Assembly: GCA_028554645.1 (NCBI GenBank)
Contig: JAQOOI010000077.1
Span: forward strand, 62,001-126,000
Reading direction: 5' to 3'
Origin: Omphalotus guepiniiformis
Taxonomy: Eukaryota; Basidiomycota; Agaricomycetes; Agaricales; Omphalotaceae
DNA length: 64,000 bases
How positions within the stretch are numbered: position 1 is the stretch's first letter; every line of letters begins with the position of its first letter. The position numbers and the translations under genes are program-made. Positions 1 to 9,875 of the stretch are shown piece after piece. The notes under the pieces were generated by a model. The model made no database searches. It had not been told where the DNA came from and saw only the letters and a program-made list of their open reading frames with translations.

Positions 1-757
1 CTAGTTTTTTAATTTTAGATAAAATTGATATAGTACTAGGCAATTTACTGTTAGTATTATTGATAATATAATCATTTAATCAGTTAATAGCTCGTAGCAT
101 TTCCTCTATCTTAGGAGTTCTCATAAAACCATTTATTATAGAAAATATAGTAAATACACTAACTATATCTTGTATTTGCCATAATACATATCCTCTTTCT
201 GATTTAATAAAAACACGACCACAATTAGTTAAATCTCGTAAATAGTTTGCTAAAGCCAAATCAGCCTTTTTAAATACTATAATAATAGAAGGTGAATATT
301 TTTTAGATGTAGATTTAGTATCATGTACAGCTATTGTTCCATCTCCTTCTATTAAACCAGCTAAATAAGCTCCTATTTGTGTATTAGAAAATTTATTTAT
401 AGTAGTAATATTATTGCTCTGCTCCATTGTTTTTTCTTTTTCTAAAAAGCATTGAGTATTTTCTTCTATTCTTTTTTCCTTACTCAAATTAAATTTTTTG
501 GTAAAAGATATTAGTGTAATATCTGAATGATTGTAAATTATTTGAATAAATCTTTTTCTCGCTACGCGCAGGTTGAATAAAATACACTTATATAAAGGAA
601 AAAAAATTTTTTTTTTTATATCTAAATTTATATATGCTTTTCATACAGAGCATTGCTTTAAAGTAGAACAGCTACCTTTATATTTATAATGTATAAAGTT
701 ACTCTGGCTTTGCCAGCAGCGAAAAAATGATCTTATATTAAAAAAATATGTAATTTT
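1..757 (-). CDS. intron 3 of cox1 with in-frame LAGLIDADG endonuclease (partial)
   Basis: After the micro-exon ending GGA-TTT-GGT, the reading frame stays open through the intron to the left edge. The first LAGLIDADG motif is at about 390-330 ([19 protein letters not shown]), followed by the usual [19 protein letters not shown] segment and [19 protein letters not shown], with W encoded by TGA at 77-79. A plausible independent start is TTG at 487. The second motif lies outside the window. The enzyme would promote homing of this group I intron. Confidence 0.85.
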
Positions 758-3700
758 ACCAAATCCTCCCACTAACCCTGGCATAATTTTAATCCCTAAT
801 ATTTCGAGAAGGGCTGGACTATATCTTTATTCCTCCCCTCGCTTGCTAAGGCAAGCGACCCATTCCCCTTATGTTCGCAAAGCGAGGGAGGGATGCTAAA
901 GCAGGGGAAAGGATATCTTGCGTATAGTCTCTGAGGATCCCAATAGTAATATTGTCTATAATATACTAATAATTACATTTTATGTAATAATCGGTTTCCT
1001 GCTGATTGTCTAATTTTTAAAGATGTAACTGCCATTTTACTACGAGGTACATTAAAAATGACGAAGTAGGGCTAGTTTTTAAAAAAAATCTAAAGATATT
1101 CCAGCATACAGCAAGATAAAAATGATAAGTTACCTTACCATCCGGCCATGCACTAATCTTATACATTTATTAATGTAATTTTTCATTTACCTCTATATAG
1201 TTTAGTTTGATTAATATATAAACGAATAGTAGCTCTATCTCCTTTAACAAAATTAGCAAATTGAGAGATACTATCAAATTCTCTATTTAAAGAAGGATTT
1301 GTAATATTTTCTACATATAATCTCTTACTTGTAGATTGAATACTTTTTTGAGTATATCTTTGCTCTTTAATTAAAGTTTTTAATTCATCTAAACTAATAA
1401 TAGATTCATATACAAACTCATTTATAGGTTCTAAACTAAAAATAAATCTATTTAAGTAAAGAGAACCTTGATATAAACAATCATTTAAAGTACGATGATC
1501 TATATTAATATTATCATAAGCAAACTGTTTACTATCGAAAATAAATATCAAAGTTTTAGTACTAGTGTCATAAACATAAAAAACTTGTCCTCTAAGTTTA
1601 CGTAATTTTTTTCTAGCCCCCTCAGACATTGGTAAATGAAAACCTGATCTAGGAGTAGTTTCTATATTAAGTAAACTATCTTTAGAAAAAGAATCTATAT
1701 AATATTTTTCTAAATTCAAAACATCCTCTATAGAAGCATTATCTTCTAATAGGTATAAAGATAATTTTACATCTTTAAATCCATATTTATTAAAATATCT
1801 TAAAACTCTTCTATCTGCTTTAGATAAAATTGAAGGCATAAAGTAAGAACAAACTCGACTATATAAGTTTATACTACTTCCTACATAATATAAATTTTTA
1901 TTTAATATTTCAAAAATATAAACACCTTTTTTATTTTTAGCATACTCTGCTATTGATTTTCTATTATCAAAAGGATTATTTATAATATATGAATTTGAAT
2001 TTGAATTTTTAGTAGTAGCTTCTGTTTCTCCCCTCGCTTGCTTAGGCAAGCGACCCTTTCCCCTTATGTTCGCAAAGCGAGGGAGGGGAAAGGAGAAAGG
2101 AGACTCTGCTTGCCTAGAGCAAGGGCCTAGAGTAGAATAATATCTAACTTTTTTTAAAGAAAAATTAGTACTAACTTTTTGAAACTTTACATTATTATTT
2201 TTAAAACGTATAAGATTGGGTTTTTGCATTAAGTTGACCATAAAGAAGATCATGATAAAGGCGTGAGCGGAAATTATAACATTAAATAATTGATGGTCTC
2301 CAGATAAAAATTGAACTCCTGGAGAAGCTAATTCTAATCTAATCATAACTGAAAAAGCAGTACCTATCATCTATTTTTAGTTTTTAAACTTTATTTATTA
2401 ATTATGTGCAGTCCATTATCTTGCTACTACGCATGCTAGGTGCCTGCCTACTCACATTAGTTGCTAGAGCAAGGGATAACGCTGCGTTCCTCATCTTTCC
2501 CCTTATGGGGTAGGACGAAAAAAGGCCTACAACCCTTTGATCTATATAATATGAAATCAGTTTTTCTATACTAGCTATAAAATTTTAAACTAAAAATATG
2601 GACTTTATATTGTATTTATATTTTTATTCATTACATTTTATCCTTAAATACTGTTATAAAGAAGTTATATGTTAGTTCTACGGAAAAATAGGGGTAAATT
2701 TGTCAGTTTATCTTATTCTATTATAAAAATTATTAAGATGCAACCATGAAAATTCAGTTCTTTTGTTGTTCATACTGTTTTTTAAAGATTTTATTTTATT
2801 TATACCTTCTAAACCATATTTTTTATGATGAGCTTTAATTTCAATTAAATTATATGCTTCTTTTCAATTTAAAAAATCTAAATGTTTAGAACTAAATAAT
2901 GGAAATCTGTTAAAATATTTTATTACTTCTGTTGCTCCTGCTTTACTACTATTTCTTGCCCTCCAAAAAGGTTGTTTACCAGATCTATCAAATTTACTTA
3001 AGTATACAACACCTAATTCAGCTAAAAATAATTTAGCAATTTTTTCCATTATATCTTTATAATTTTCAAATAATTCAGAGTCTAATCTACCTTGACTTAT
3101 TTCATAAGTTGTAGATAAATGATTGTATTTATCACCCTCTGTCATTCTAATTTGAAAAGTAGAATCACCTTCTCCCGCAGGGAAGAAAATCCTGACAATC
3201 AAGCATTGGTGTTTAAAGAACTAGTATCTAAAGGTAATTTATCCATCGCTTTGTATTCGATGCTAGCATAGCCTTCCTTTATTAAAGAACTATAGCTAGG
3301 ATTTTTGTTTACCCAATCTATCAAAAGATGTAATTGTGATATTTTAGGCGTTCTAAATTTACCATTTATTAAAGATAGTAAATCAATAATACCTAATTTG
3401 TTTCTAATAACAAAATATATTGCTGATTTATTTTCATCTTTCCCCCTCCCCTAATGGGGCGGGGAGAATAGAACCATATCCCAATGTTGATTTAAGATGT
3501 AATGCTAATGGTAAATCTTTACTGTTAAAAACTATACTTATTTTAGGTGTATTTTTACTTAATGATTTAGGAACAACTAAGGTTCCATCTGATTCTAATA
3601 ATCCAGATAAATAGTAACCTAATTGTGTATTATCTGTCACCACCCCTTTGTCGCTAAGGCGATCGCTAAGGCGAGTGAGAGAAAAATCATCTATACTATT

Positions 3701-4161
3701 ATTAGTTACAGTCGCAGCATTTAAAGCAAGAGAGTTAACATTTAAATATTTAGAAAAATTTTCCCCTCCCCCTCCCCTTTGGGGATAGCAAAGCGATGGG
3801 CTGCTGCTTTAGCAAGAGCAGCGAAAGCTTGACTCACAAATGCAAAGCGAGTGAGTGATAATACTGAACTTTTTCGCTCCGCGCTTGTAAATATTTCAAA
3901 ACAAAGGATTAAGTAATGTTTTATTATAAAAATATATTTAAATACTCTAGCGTAAAGTCTCTGGGTAATATATATTACTGCTGATCGATAAATTGAATAA
4001 TAATTTTTACCTATTATAAGCATAGGTATAGTACTCAATAACTTATTGTCCCAGCATATAGTAAGATATAATGCAGGCATGATCATCATACCAGCAAAAA
4101 CAGCAAAAATTAAATATAACGTACCTATTTCTTTAGCATTAGTAGAGTTAAGTCAAGCCAT
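1..4161 (-). CDS. cox1: cox1, cytochrome c oxidase subunit 1, 5' exons only (partial)
   Basis: Catalytic subunit of complex IV in the mitochondrial inner membrane. Three exons are visible. Exon 1 (4161-4090) starts Met-Ala-Trp(TGA)-Leu-Asn-Ser-Thr-Asn-Ala-Lys, the usual Cox1 N-terminus. Exon 2 (2370-2237) begins [18 protein letters not shown] and carries [19 protein letters not shown], including the His of the low-spin heme pair. Exon 3 (785-758) is a micro-exon encoding MPGLVGGFG. The first exon ends in T and the first intron in G, as group I introns require. The 3' boundary of intron 2 is less clear because no terminal G is present. The rest of the gene runs off the left edge. The context is a tRNA cluster upstream. 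TGA as Trp fixes genetic code 4. Confidence 0.95.
831..905. repeat. composite GC cluster inside the cox1 intron 2 core
   Basis: GC-rich block inside an AT-rich group I core, between the R and S elements. It is built of a CTTGCTAAGGCAAG hairpin followed by a TTCGCAAAGCGAGGGAGGG unit and a GCTAAAGCAGG end. Nearly the same composite occurs at 2028-2108 inside the GIY-YIG ORF of the same intron. Confidence 0.8.
1183..2236 (-). CDS. GIY-YIG homing endonuclease, in frame with cox1 exon 2
   Basis: Intron-encoded DNA endonuclease, about 351 residues, translated as a continuation of cox1 exon 2. The GIY-YIG domain reads [20 protein letters not shown] with the following Arg region (INLYSRV). A C-terminal DNA-binding tail (NUMOD-like: [18 protein letters not shown] and later [20 protein letters not shown]) completes it. 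The N-terminal linker contains VRYYST, a motif typical of processed intron ORFs, and an in-frame translated GC cluster (2028-2108). It ends at TAA 1183. The frame is intact, so the enzyme may be active. Confidence 0.85.
2028..2108. repeat. composite GC cluster inside the GIY-YIG ORF
   Basis: Second copy of the composite at 831-905. Here it is translated in frame as a Pro/Arg/Gly/Lys-rich linker between the exon-derived leader and the GIY-YIG domain. The position in a linker explains why it is tolerated. Confidence 0.8.
2371..4089 (-). other. group I intron 1 of cox1
   Basis: Lies between the GGT that closes exon 1 and the ATG-ATA-GGT that opens exon 2. It begins after a T and ends with G. 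Group I core pieces are visible near its 5' end: a Q-like CAGCAG segment around 3980-3992 and an R-like AGAGACT segment around 3949-3966. It holds a broken LAGLIDADG gene and several GC-rich inserts (3657-3675, 3764-3860). Confidence 0.85.
2708..3643 (-). pseudogene. LAGLIDADG_1 homing endonuclease, broken by two palindromic inserts
   Basis: Intron 1 HEG remnant. The first motif is intact ([16 protein letters not shown], just after 3643). Downstream homology continues through an [10 protein letters not shown] segment, a second LAGLIDADG motif and a normal C-terminus ([14 protein letters not shown], then [14 protein letters not shown]) to a TAA at 2708. Two insertions move the frame. One is a 28-bp GC-rich hairpin at 3439-3466 just after GYGSI. 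The other is an 11-bp perfect inverted repeat, TCCCTGCGGGA, at 3173-3183, in the middle of the second catalytic motif. Without these inserts the flanks read as one frame. Such enzymes cleave intronless alleles to spread the intron; this copy should be inactive unless frames are corrected. The start at 3643 is approximate, since open sequence extends further upstream. Confidence 0.85.
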
Positions 4162-4936
4162 TTTATTTAAGTTAATAAATTTTTAATATTTTACCTTCCC
4201 ACCCTTATTTCTTTTTTAGTTTTAACGTGAATATATTAATTATAATATTTAAATTAATAAATGCTACCTTGCAAGCTATACCTAGCATAAACAATCGCTC
4301 ACTTATACTTTTACTCGCTTAAACTAATTTTATTGATTTTTTTTCTAACTCCCCCCTGCTTTATTTAACCCCCCCAGCTAAAGCAGCTAAAGCCTCTAAA
4401 GCCTCTAAAGCCTCTAAAGCCTCTAAAGCCTCTAAAGCATCTAAAGCAGCTAAAGCAGTGGCGGGTTGCGGCTAATGCAGCTAATGCGGCTAATGCAGCT
4501 AAATCCGGCTAATATGGCTAATGCGGCTAATGCAAATGTGGGAAAAAGCAAAAGCAAGCTTAGGATCAATAGCAAGAAACTAAAATATTAACAAAGTTTA
4601 AGTAGCAATAGAAATAATATTAACAATTGCAAAAGCTAAATATTAATTTAAAGGGAACAAGCAAAAAGTAAAATGAATAAAATTTATTTTTTAATTTTAA
4701 TATTTAAATTAATTACACTTAATCTCAGTTGCGCAACCCTGCATTAGCAGTACTGTTTTAGCTGCTAAAGCAGGGGTTGCTAAAGCAAGTCGCGAAGCAA
4801 GGCACCGCCCCTGCCTGCTTTAGCAGGCAAAGGGGTGCTAAAGCAGGGAGCGAAAAAATTTTTATTTTTTTTTTATTAATATATAAATATTGTATTAATA
4901 TTAATTATTGTTATTATAATTGCTCCGCGCTAAATA
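4162..4936. other. spacer between trnS(GCU) and cox1
   Basis: No gene seen. AT-rich sequence with a 9-bp minisatellite (4377-4533) and a cluster of GCTAAAGCA-type palindromes at 4740-4855. The first 90 bp upstream of cox1 presumably hold its 5' untranslated region; no promoter consensus could be recognised. Confidence 0.7.
4377..4533. repeat. 9-bp minisatellite derived from the GCTAAAGCA unit
   Basis: Tandem array with 9-bp period. The left half is built from variants of CTCTAAAGC and AGCTAAAGC, the right half from GCGGCTAAT and CAGCTAATG. The unit is the same core word seen in most GC clusters in the window, so the array looks like a cluster expanded by slippage. A second array of the same unit is at 54175-54257. 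Confidence 0.85.
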
Positions 4937-5019
4937 CGGAATGAAGGTGAATTGAACACCTAAGGGCTATTAACCCGAACAATTAGCAATTGCCTTAACT
5001 TACCAATGAAAACCATTCC
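4937..5019 (-). tRNA. trnS(gcu): tRNA-Ser(GCU)
   Basis: Acceptor GGAATGG pairs with TCATTCC. The anticodon loop TTGCTAA gives GCU for AGY codons. A long variable arm (GGG..CCC) marks a class II tRNA. The T-arm is AGGTG/CACCT with loop TTCAATT. It is the last gene before cox1 in the tRNA cluster. Confidence 0.9.
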
Positions 5020-5996
5020 TAAAAAATTTTTTTAATATTATATAAATATATAAATAGTAAATTAACCCTATTAAATTTTTTCTTAATTATAGATTAAACA
5101 TTTTATTTTTAATTTTAACCATTGCCCTTTTTGTTTATTCTCTTGCTATTTTACTAAGTATTAATACAATTTTTATTATTTATGCTGTAGCTGAGGTTAT
5201 TTACTCACCCACTTGCTCACTTGCAAATAAAATTTCACTTAAACTAACACTTCTCGCTTATTTACACTTTTAAACTATTTACTCTTACATTCGCATAATT
5301 GTTTTAGCCTCCAAAAGTTGAGAGTGAGTTGCTTAAGAAAGAGTGATTCAAACAATTACAATAGTTTGCTAAGGCAAGTGAGTGAATATTACTTACATAA
5401 ATTTACCAACCTCGCTTTAGCTACACACATTATCGCCCCCCCCCCCCCATTAGGGTAAAGGAAAGGAGCGAATTAGTAAGTAAGTAGCCCCCACACTCGC
5501 TAATTTTATTGCTTAAGCGAATAATAGCCTAAGCAAGAATGAGTTAATAGGGCAAAACAAAAGTGAAACTGAGTAAGGGCGGCTGAGTAATATGGCCCGA
5601 GTTGCAGAAGCTAGAAAAACAAATCTAAAGCTTAATAAAGGCTAGTATGGACTGCAAAAGCAGGTAAAATTTTGGCTTAGGTAATGAAGAGCTAGCTCAC
5701 TTTTTAACACTCTTTTGTTTTTAGCTATTGCTAAGGCAAGCAACACTTACCCTCCCTTTTTTTTTTTATTTAAACTATTGTTTGCAAATGCAGTCATAAG
5801 TATAGCTATTGTTTCTAGGCCAATTTAGTCTTAAAAAAAAAAGGGCTATTTAAGTAAACAAAAAATTAAGATTGATTCTTCTAGCGCTATTGCAGTTACA
5901 CCACTGTAATTGTAAATAATAGAGCTAAAAAATAATTACTAAAATTAATAAAAAGGAGCATTAAAAAAAAAATTTTTTTTTGTTTTTTTTTTTTAA
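5020..5996. other. spacer, no gene seen
   Basis: AT-rich spacer with only weak, scattered GCTAAGGC/CTTAGC words and a run of 13 C residues at 5436-5448 between short cluster remnants. No open frame with recognisable homology on either strand. Confidence 0.65.
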
Positions 5997-6068
5997 TGAT
6001 CCTTATCAGAATTGAACTGATGCTAGTTTTGTGAAGGAAAACTGTACGAACCACTATACTAAAGGACC
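5997..6068 (-). tRNA. trnE(uuc): tRNA-Glu(UUC)
   Basis: Acceptor GGTCCTT pairs with AAGGATC. Anticodon stem GTTTT/AAAAC closes loop CCTTCAC, anticodon UUC. T-arm loop is TTCAATT. Cloverleaf folds fully, about 72 nt. Confidence 0.92.
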
Positions 6069-6780
6069 ATTTTATAATTTTTAATTAAATGTGCTACAAA
6101 TTGCTTATGCCACCCTACTTAAATATTATTTATATATGAAAGGTAATAGTTTGTGCAAAGCAAAAAATAAAAAGTGAGATCAAATGCATATTTTTCCATA
6201 CCTCCTCAATTAAAAAAAAGTGATGCTAGTAAGGGCTTGTTAAGGCCAGTAAGCTATTGCAATAATCACATTACTTGCTTACATCTCTTAAATTATTGTT
6301 TAGGTAGTTGTATGGATTAATCATATTTGTTTTAAGCTACTCACTTTTTTAAAACACTCTTTTTTAATATTATACTGATATAAAATAATTAAAAAAAAAA
6401 TAGGAGTTTTCAAAGTAAAATAGTTACTTTTTAAATCTAAAAATATAAATAACCCACCACCCTACTTTAGCAGCTCCCTCACTACGCGACCCTGCTTTAG
6501 CAGGTGCTAAAGCAGGGAAAGCGAAAAACACCAACATCCAAAGGTGGGTGGAGGTGAGTGTAGTAAACAGAAAAAAAAAAATTAACCATTAAAGAAAAAT
6601 TTTAATAATGAAATAGCATTAACACTAATAATTTATAATAAAAAAATAGTATAACTCTTTTATTTCTTTTTTTTTTTGAAAGAGGAATGTTTATAGCAAT
6701 TTTAATTTATTTTATTTTTAAGATTATTAAGTTTTACAGTTATTTTTTTCTAATAAAGGAAGAAAAAAGAGAAAAAAAAT
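6069..6780. other. spacer, no gene seen
   Basis: AT-rich spacer with one GC cluster at about 6465-6550 (GCTTTAGC palindromes and a TGCTAAAGCAGGGAAAGCG end). Nothing else recognised. Confidence 0.65.
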
Positions 6781-6853
6781 TGGCGAAATTAGGACTTGAA
6801 CCTAAACCTAAAGCTAATGAGACTTTTGTGCATTCCAATTACACCATCTCGCC
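6781..6853 (-). tRNA. trnM(cau): tRNA-Met(CAU), first copy
   Basis: Acceptor GGCGAGA pairs with TTTCGCC. Anticodon stem AAAGT/GCTTT encloses loop CTCATTA, anticodon CAU. T-loop TTCAAGT. A second CAU tRNA is at 12061-12133; sequence alone does not tell which is the initiator, or whether one is an Ile tRNA with modified C34. Confidence 0.85.
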
Positions 6854-9018
6854 TTAATTTTTATTTAAATATTATTTTATATTTTTTTTTAATATTAACA
6901 CAAATAAAACTATGTTATTAAAAAAAGAAAAATATTTTAACTTCTTTTTTAATTTGCTAACGTTTTTAGTTAACAATAAAAACAGGCTGTTAAGGCTTTA
7001 GCTAATTTTTTTAAGTTTAAGTTTAATTGCTATATTAAATTTGCAATAAAGTAAAATGATTGCTGCCTACTAGTTAGGTTAATAAAAAGGTAAATTTATC
7101 TAGTATCTAAATTACCCCACCCTTTATTCACTTTTGCTTTATGAAACTATTAAATAGCAAAAGTAAATTGCAAATAAAAATTAGTGTGTTGCTAAGGCTT
7201 GTTAGTGTTTGCAAACATTCCCGCTAATGTAATTAGTTTAAGAGAGAAAAATACACCGCTCGCTCTCTCGCCTCCTCAGCTAAAGCTGGCCTGCTTTAAC
7301 TGTCGCTGCGCGAGCTGCGCGAGATGATGGCGGCTGCGCGATACCCAACCAAAATATTTAATCTATCTCCCCCGCAGGGGCCGCAGGGGCAGCAGGGGCA
7401 GCAGGGGCCGCAGGGGCCGCAGGGGCCGCAGGGGCCGCAGGGGCCGCAGGGGCCGCAGGGGCCGCAGGGGCCGCAGGGGCCGCAGGGGCCGCAGGGAAGA
7501 TATTATCCATATTAAATTTAATATTTGATAGATAGTATAATTAATTTTATATTAAACTAATAAAATTTTAATATAAAAAGAATATGTTGTTAAAAGCAAA
7601 AATTAATGAGAAAAATTTTATTATAAAAAATAGTAAAACTAAAAATATTTATTAGTTATAGAATAATATAATATTACTAATATATAAAAATTTAAAAATA
7701 GCGTTTAACAGAATTAAAAAAAAATTATATCTATTTTACTCTGCCGTAAAATTAAGAGAAATAAAATAAACAAGCGCGGGTCTTGCTAAAGCAGCAGCGA
7801 AAAAAGATAAATCTAAAAATATAAAAATTTTAAAAATTAAAGGTTTACCCTTCTTTTAAAGATAGATATTAAATTATAGAATCTTATTTTAGGCAGATTG
7901 ATAATTTACTCGCTTTCCCGCTCCGCCCCTGCTAAAGCAAAGGAGCGAACGGGTGCCTAAAAATAAGAAAGAAGGGTGTATGCTTTAGCTGCTAAAGCAG
8001 CAGAGAGCGATAAAAAATAAAAATAAAAACTTAATAAATTAAACTTAAGGCCCAGCCACTCTACTTTAATAAATTTATTTATGAATTATACTTAATCGCA
8101 TTATTTATTAAAGTTTAACACTATAAATATGCATATTGGAAAAAAAAAAAAAGAATTACTATTAATAAAAATTAATAAAATAATTAAAATATTTTATGTT
8201 TTTAAAAAAAATTACCTTTATTTAATAAAAATTAAATTACTTTTTCCCATGTTTGTAATTAATTTTTTTACCTAAGTCACATTTACATTAGCTAACTCAC
8301 TCGCCTTTGCGAATAATGCCTCACTCTTGGTAAGGCTATTATGCGAGACCAAAGCCTTATTAGCGAGTGAGAGTAATTGCATAAGCAACTAAGCTATAGT
8401 GAGTGAAAGCAACAAAAGCAATAGTTAGCAACCACCAACCACCATCCTTGCTTTCTCGCACCGCGACCCTGCTTTAGCAGAGGAGCTAAAGCATGGAAAG
8501 CGAAATACTCCAAGCACCAAAGGTGAGTGGGGATCGCAGAGCGAGAGTGTTGCTCTTGCTTAGGTTACCCTTATTCTTTTGCTAAGGCAGCTTAGCGATT
8601 AAGCGAGTGATAGTGTTGCTATCACCATCACTTTTTTGCATTCACTCGCTTATGATCTAGTCGCGCAGCGATAAAGTGAACGGGTAAGTTGCCTAAGCAA
8701 GCAAGGGTGGGAGTTAGCGATTGAGTGAATGGGGCGGTGACTGTGGCAACTAAAAAAAAATTTTTTTTTTTTTTTTTTTTTAATAAGGGTAAAATAAGTA
8801 AGATAACCTTTATCCTTTATGTAAAAGGCATGCAGTCATACATTAATATTTAAAAGTAGAATTTTTACAACTTATATTTAATTTATTGTAAAATTTTTAC
8901 TCTTTTTTTTTTTTACTTTATTTTTATTTATTTTAATACTCAATATATATTTATTATAATTTAAAAAAAAATTTTTTTTTATTTACCTTTTTTTATGTAA
9001 AATTATTTTTTATACAAT
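6854..9018. other. large spacer with minisatellite and GC clusters, no gene seen
   Basis: A 2.2 kb spacer. It holds GC clusters at about 7255-7330, 7760-7800, 7915-8010 and 8445-8750, and the 14-unit CCGCAGGGG array at 7372-7497. The rest is AT-rich with long A and T runs. The open frame through the array (Gly-Pro-Gln repeats) is a by-product of the 9-bp period, not a gene. Confidence 0.7.
7372..7497. repeat. 9-bp tandem array (CCGCAGGGG), 14 units
   Basis: Fourteen head-to-tail 9-bp units; units 3 and 4 carry CAG in place of CCG, the other twelve are identical. It is almost pure G+C inside a strongly AT-rich spacer. Near-identity of units points to recent expansion. Confidence 0.95.
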
Positions 9019-9103
9019 TACGAACAAAGAGACTTGAACTCTTAAGGAATCACTTCCACTCCTGCTTAAGAGGAGATTGTTTACCAAATTTCAACATGTT
9101 CGC
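9019..9103 (-). tRNA. trnL(uaa): tRNA-Leu(UAA)
   Basis: Class II tRNA. Acceptor GCGAACA pairs with TGTTCGT (first pair G-U). Anticodon stem CTCCT/AGGAG encloses loop CTTAAGC, anticodon UAA. Long variable arm, T-loop TTCAAGT. It resembles the second leucine tRNA at 18604-18691 in D-arm and acceptor, suggesting common origin. Confidence 0.9.
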
Positions 9104-9802
9104 TTTTAAAAACTATAATTTTTATAATAATATAAAACTCTCTTGCTTTAGCAACTAGCGACACTTACACGCTTATGACCCCTTTTTAAATAAGAGATAG
9201 GTGCTTGTTTTACCTTAGCTACTAAGCGTGCGTAGTAAAATAAATAAAAATTAAAAATTATAATATAATGTAATCTATGTTTTTTACGGAGTAATGTGCA
9301 GATGAAATAGCGTAAGCTCCTTTGTTAATTAAAAAATAAACTTTTTATAAAAAAAGAGAGTTAGCTTTACAAACCTTAGTAAACAAACCCTCTCCACCCT
9401 CCACTATTACTTAGGCTATTACGCGAATGTCGCTATTGCTCGCCTGCTTTAGCAGCCCTCACTTATTTGCTAAGCTGCCTTAGCAAGAGTCTGTAAGTGT
9501 CTTGCCACACCATCTCTCGCTAATGCGGTCGCTTATGCGATGGTGCAATCCTCTCTCACGCACCATTCACCTTTTGCTTATGCAATCCGCGACATATTTC
9601 ACTTTTTTCAGCTAAAGCAGGGTCGCGAAACGAGGGAAAGGTGGTCGGTGGACGGTAACCTAATTAACGAGTGAGCGAATAAGCGTGTGAGCTGCTACGC
9701 AGGGCGGGTGATGAAAAAAATTACTTTAACTAACAAACTTCTTCATTATTTAAAAATCCTAAATGAATTAAAGTAAAAATAATAAAAGTTTTTATTTAAT
9801 TA
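9104..9802. other. spacer, no gene seen
   Basis: AT-rich spacer with cluster words at 9415-9560 and a cluster of the GCTAAAGCAGGGTCGCGAAACGAGG type at 9608-9640. No homology-bearing frame. Confidence 0.65.
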
Positions 9803-9875
9803 AGATCCCAAGAGGAATTGAACCTCTGTAAAAAGTATTAACAGTACTTCGCTTAAACCACTCAGCCATAGAACC
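9803..9875 (-). tRNA. trnN(guu): tRNA-Asn(GUU)
   Basis: Acceptor GGTTCTA pairs with TGGGATC using several G-U pairs. Anticodon stem AAGTA/TACTT, loop CTGTTAA, anticodon GUU. T-arm AGAGG/CCTCT. The G-U-rich acceptor is unusual but the fold is complete. Confidence 0.88.

Larger units (their letters stand above)
786..2236 (-). other. group I intron 2 of cox1
   Basis: Interrupts the codons for FFMV-MPGL. Core elements are clear: a CAGCAGGAAACC Q segment at about 994-1010, an R segment CTCAGAGACTATACG near 924-945, and an S segment AAGATATAGTCC near 815-830. A GC-rich block (831-905) fills the space between R and S. The sequence just before exon 3 does not show the usual terminal G, so the 3' splice site is uncertain by a few bases. 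Confidence 0.8.

Noticed and set aside
3742..4089. 115-codon frame at the start of cox1 intron 1, in frame with exon 1
   Set aside because: Covers the intron core and shows no endonuclease motif; an ordinary intron read-through.
7324..7515. Plus-strand open frame with Gly-Pro-Gln repeats resembling collagen
   Set aside because: It is the translation of the 9-bp tandem array; there is no signal, homology or flanking gene context.
8440..8750. Repeated palindromes considered as a CRISPR array
   Set aside because: Repeats are of mixed length and type with no regular spacing and no unique spacers, in a mitochondrial genome; they are dispersed GC clusters.
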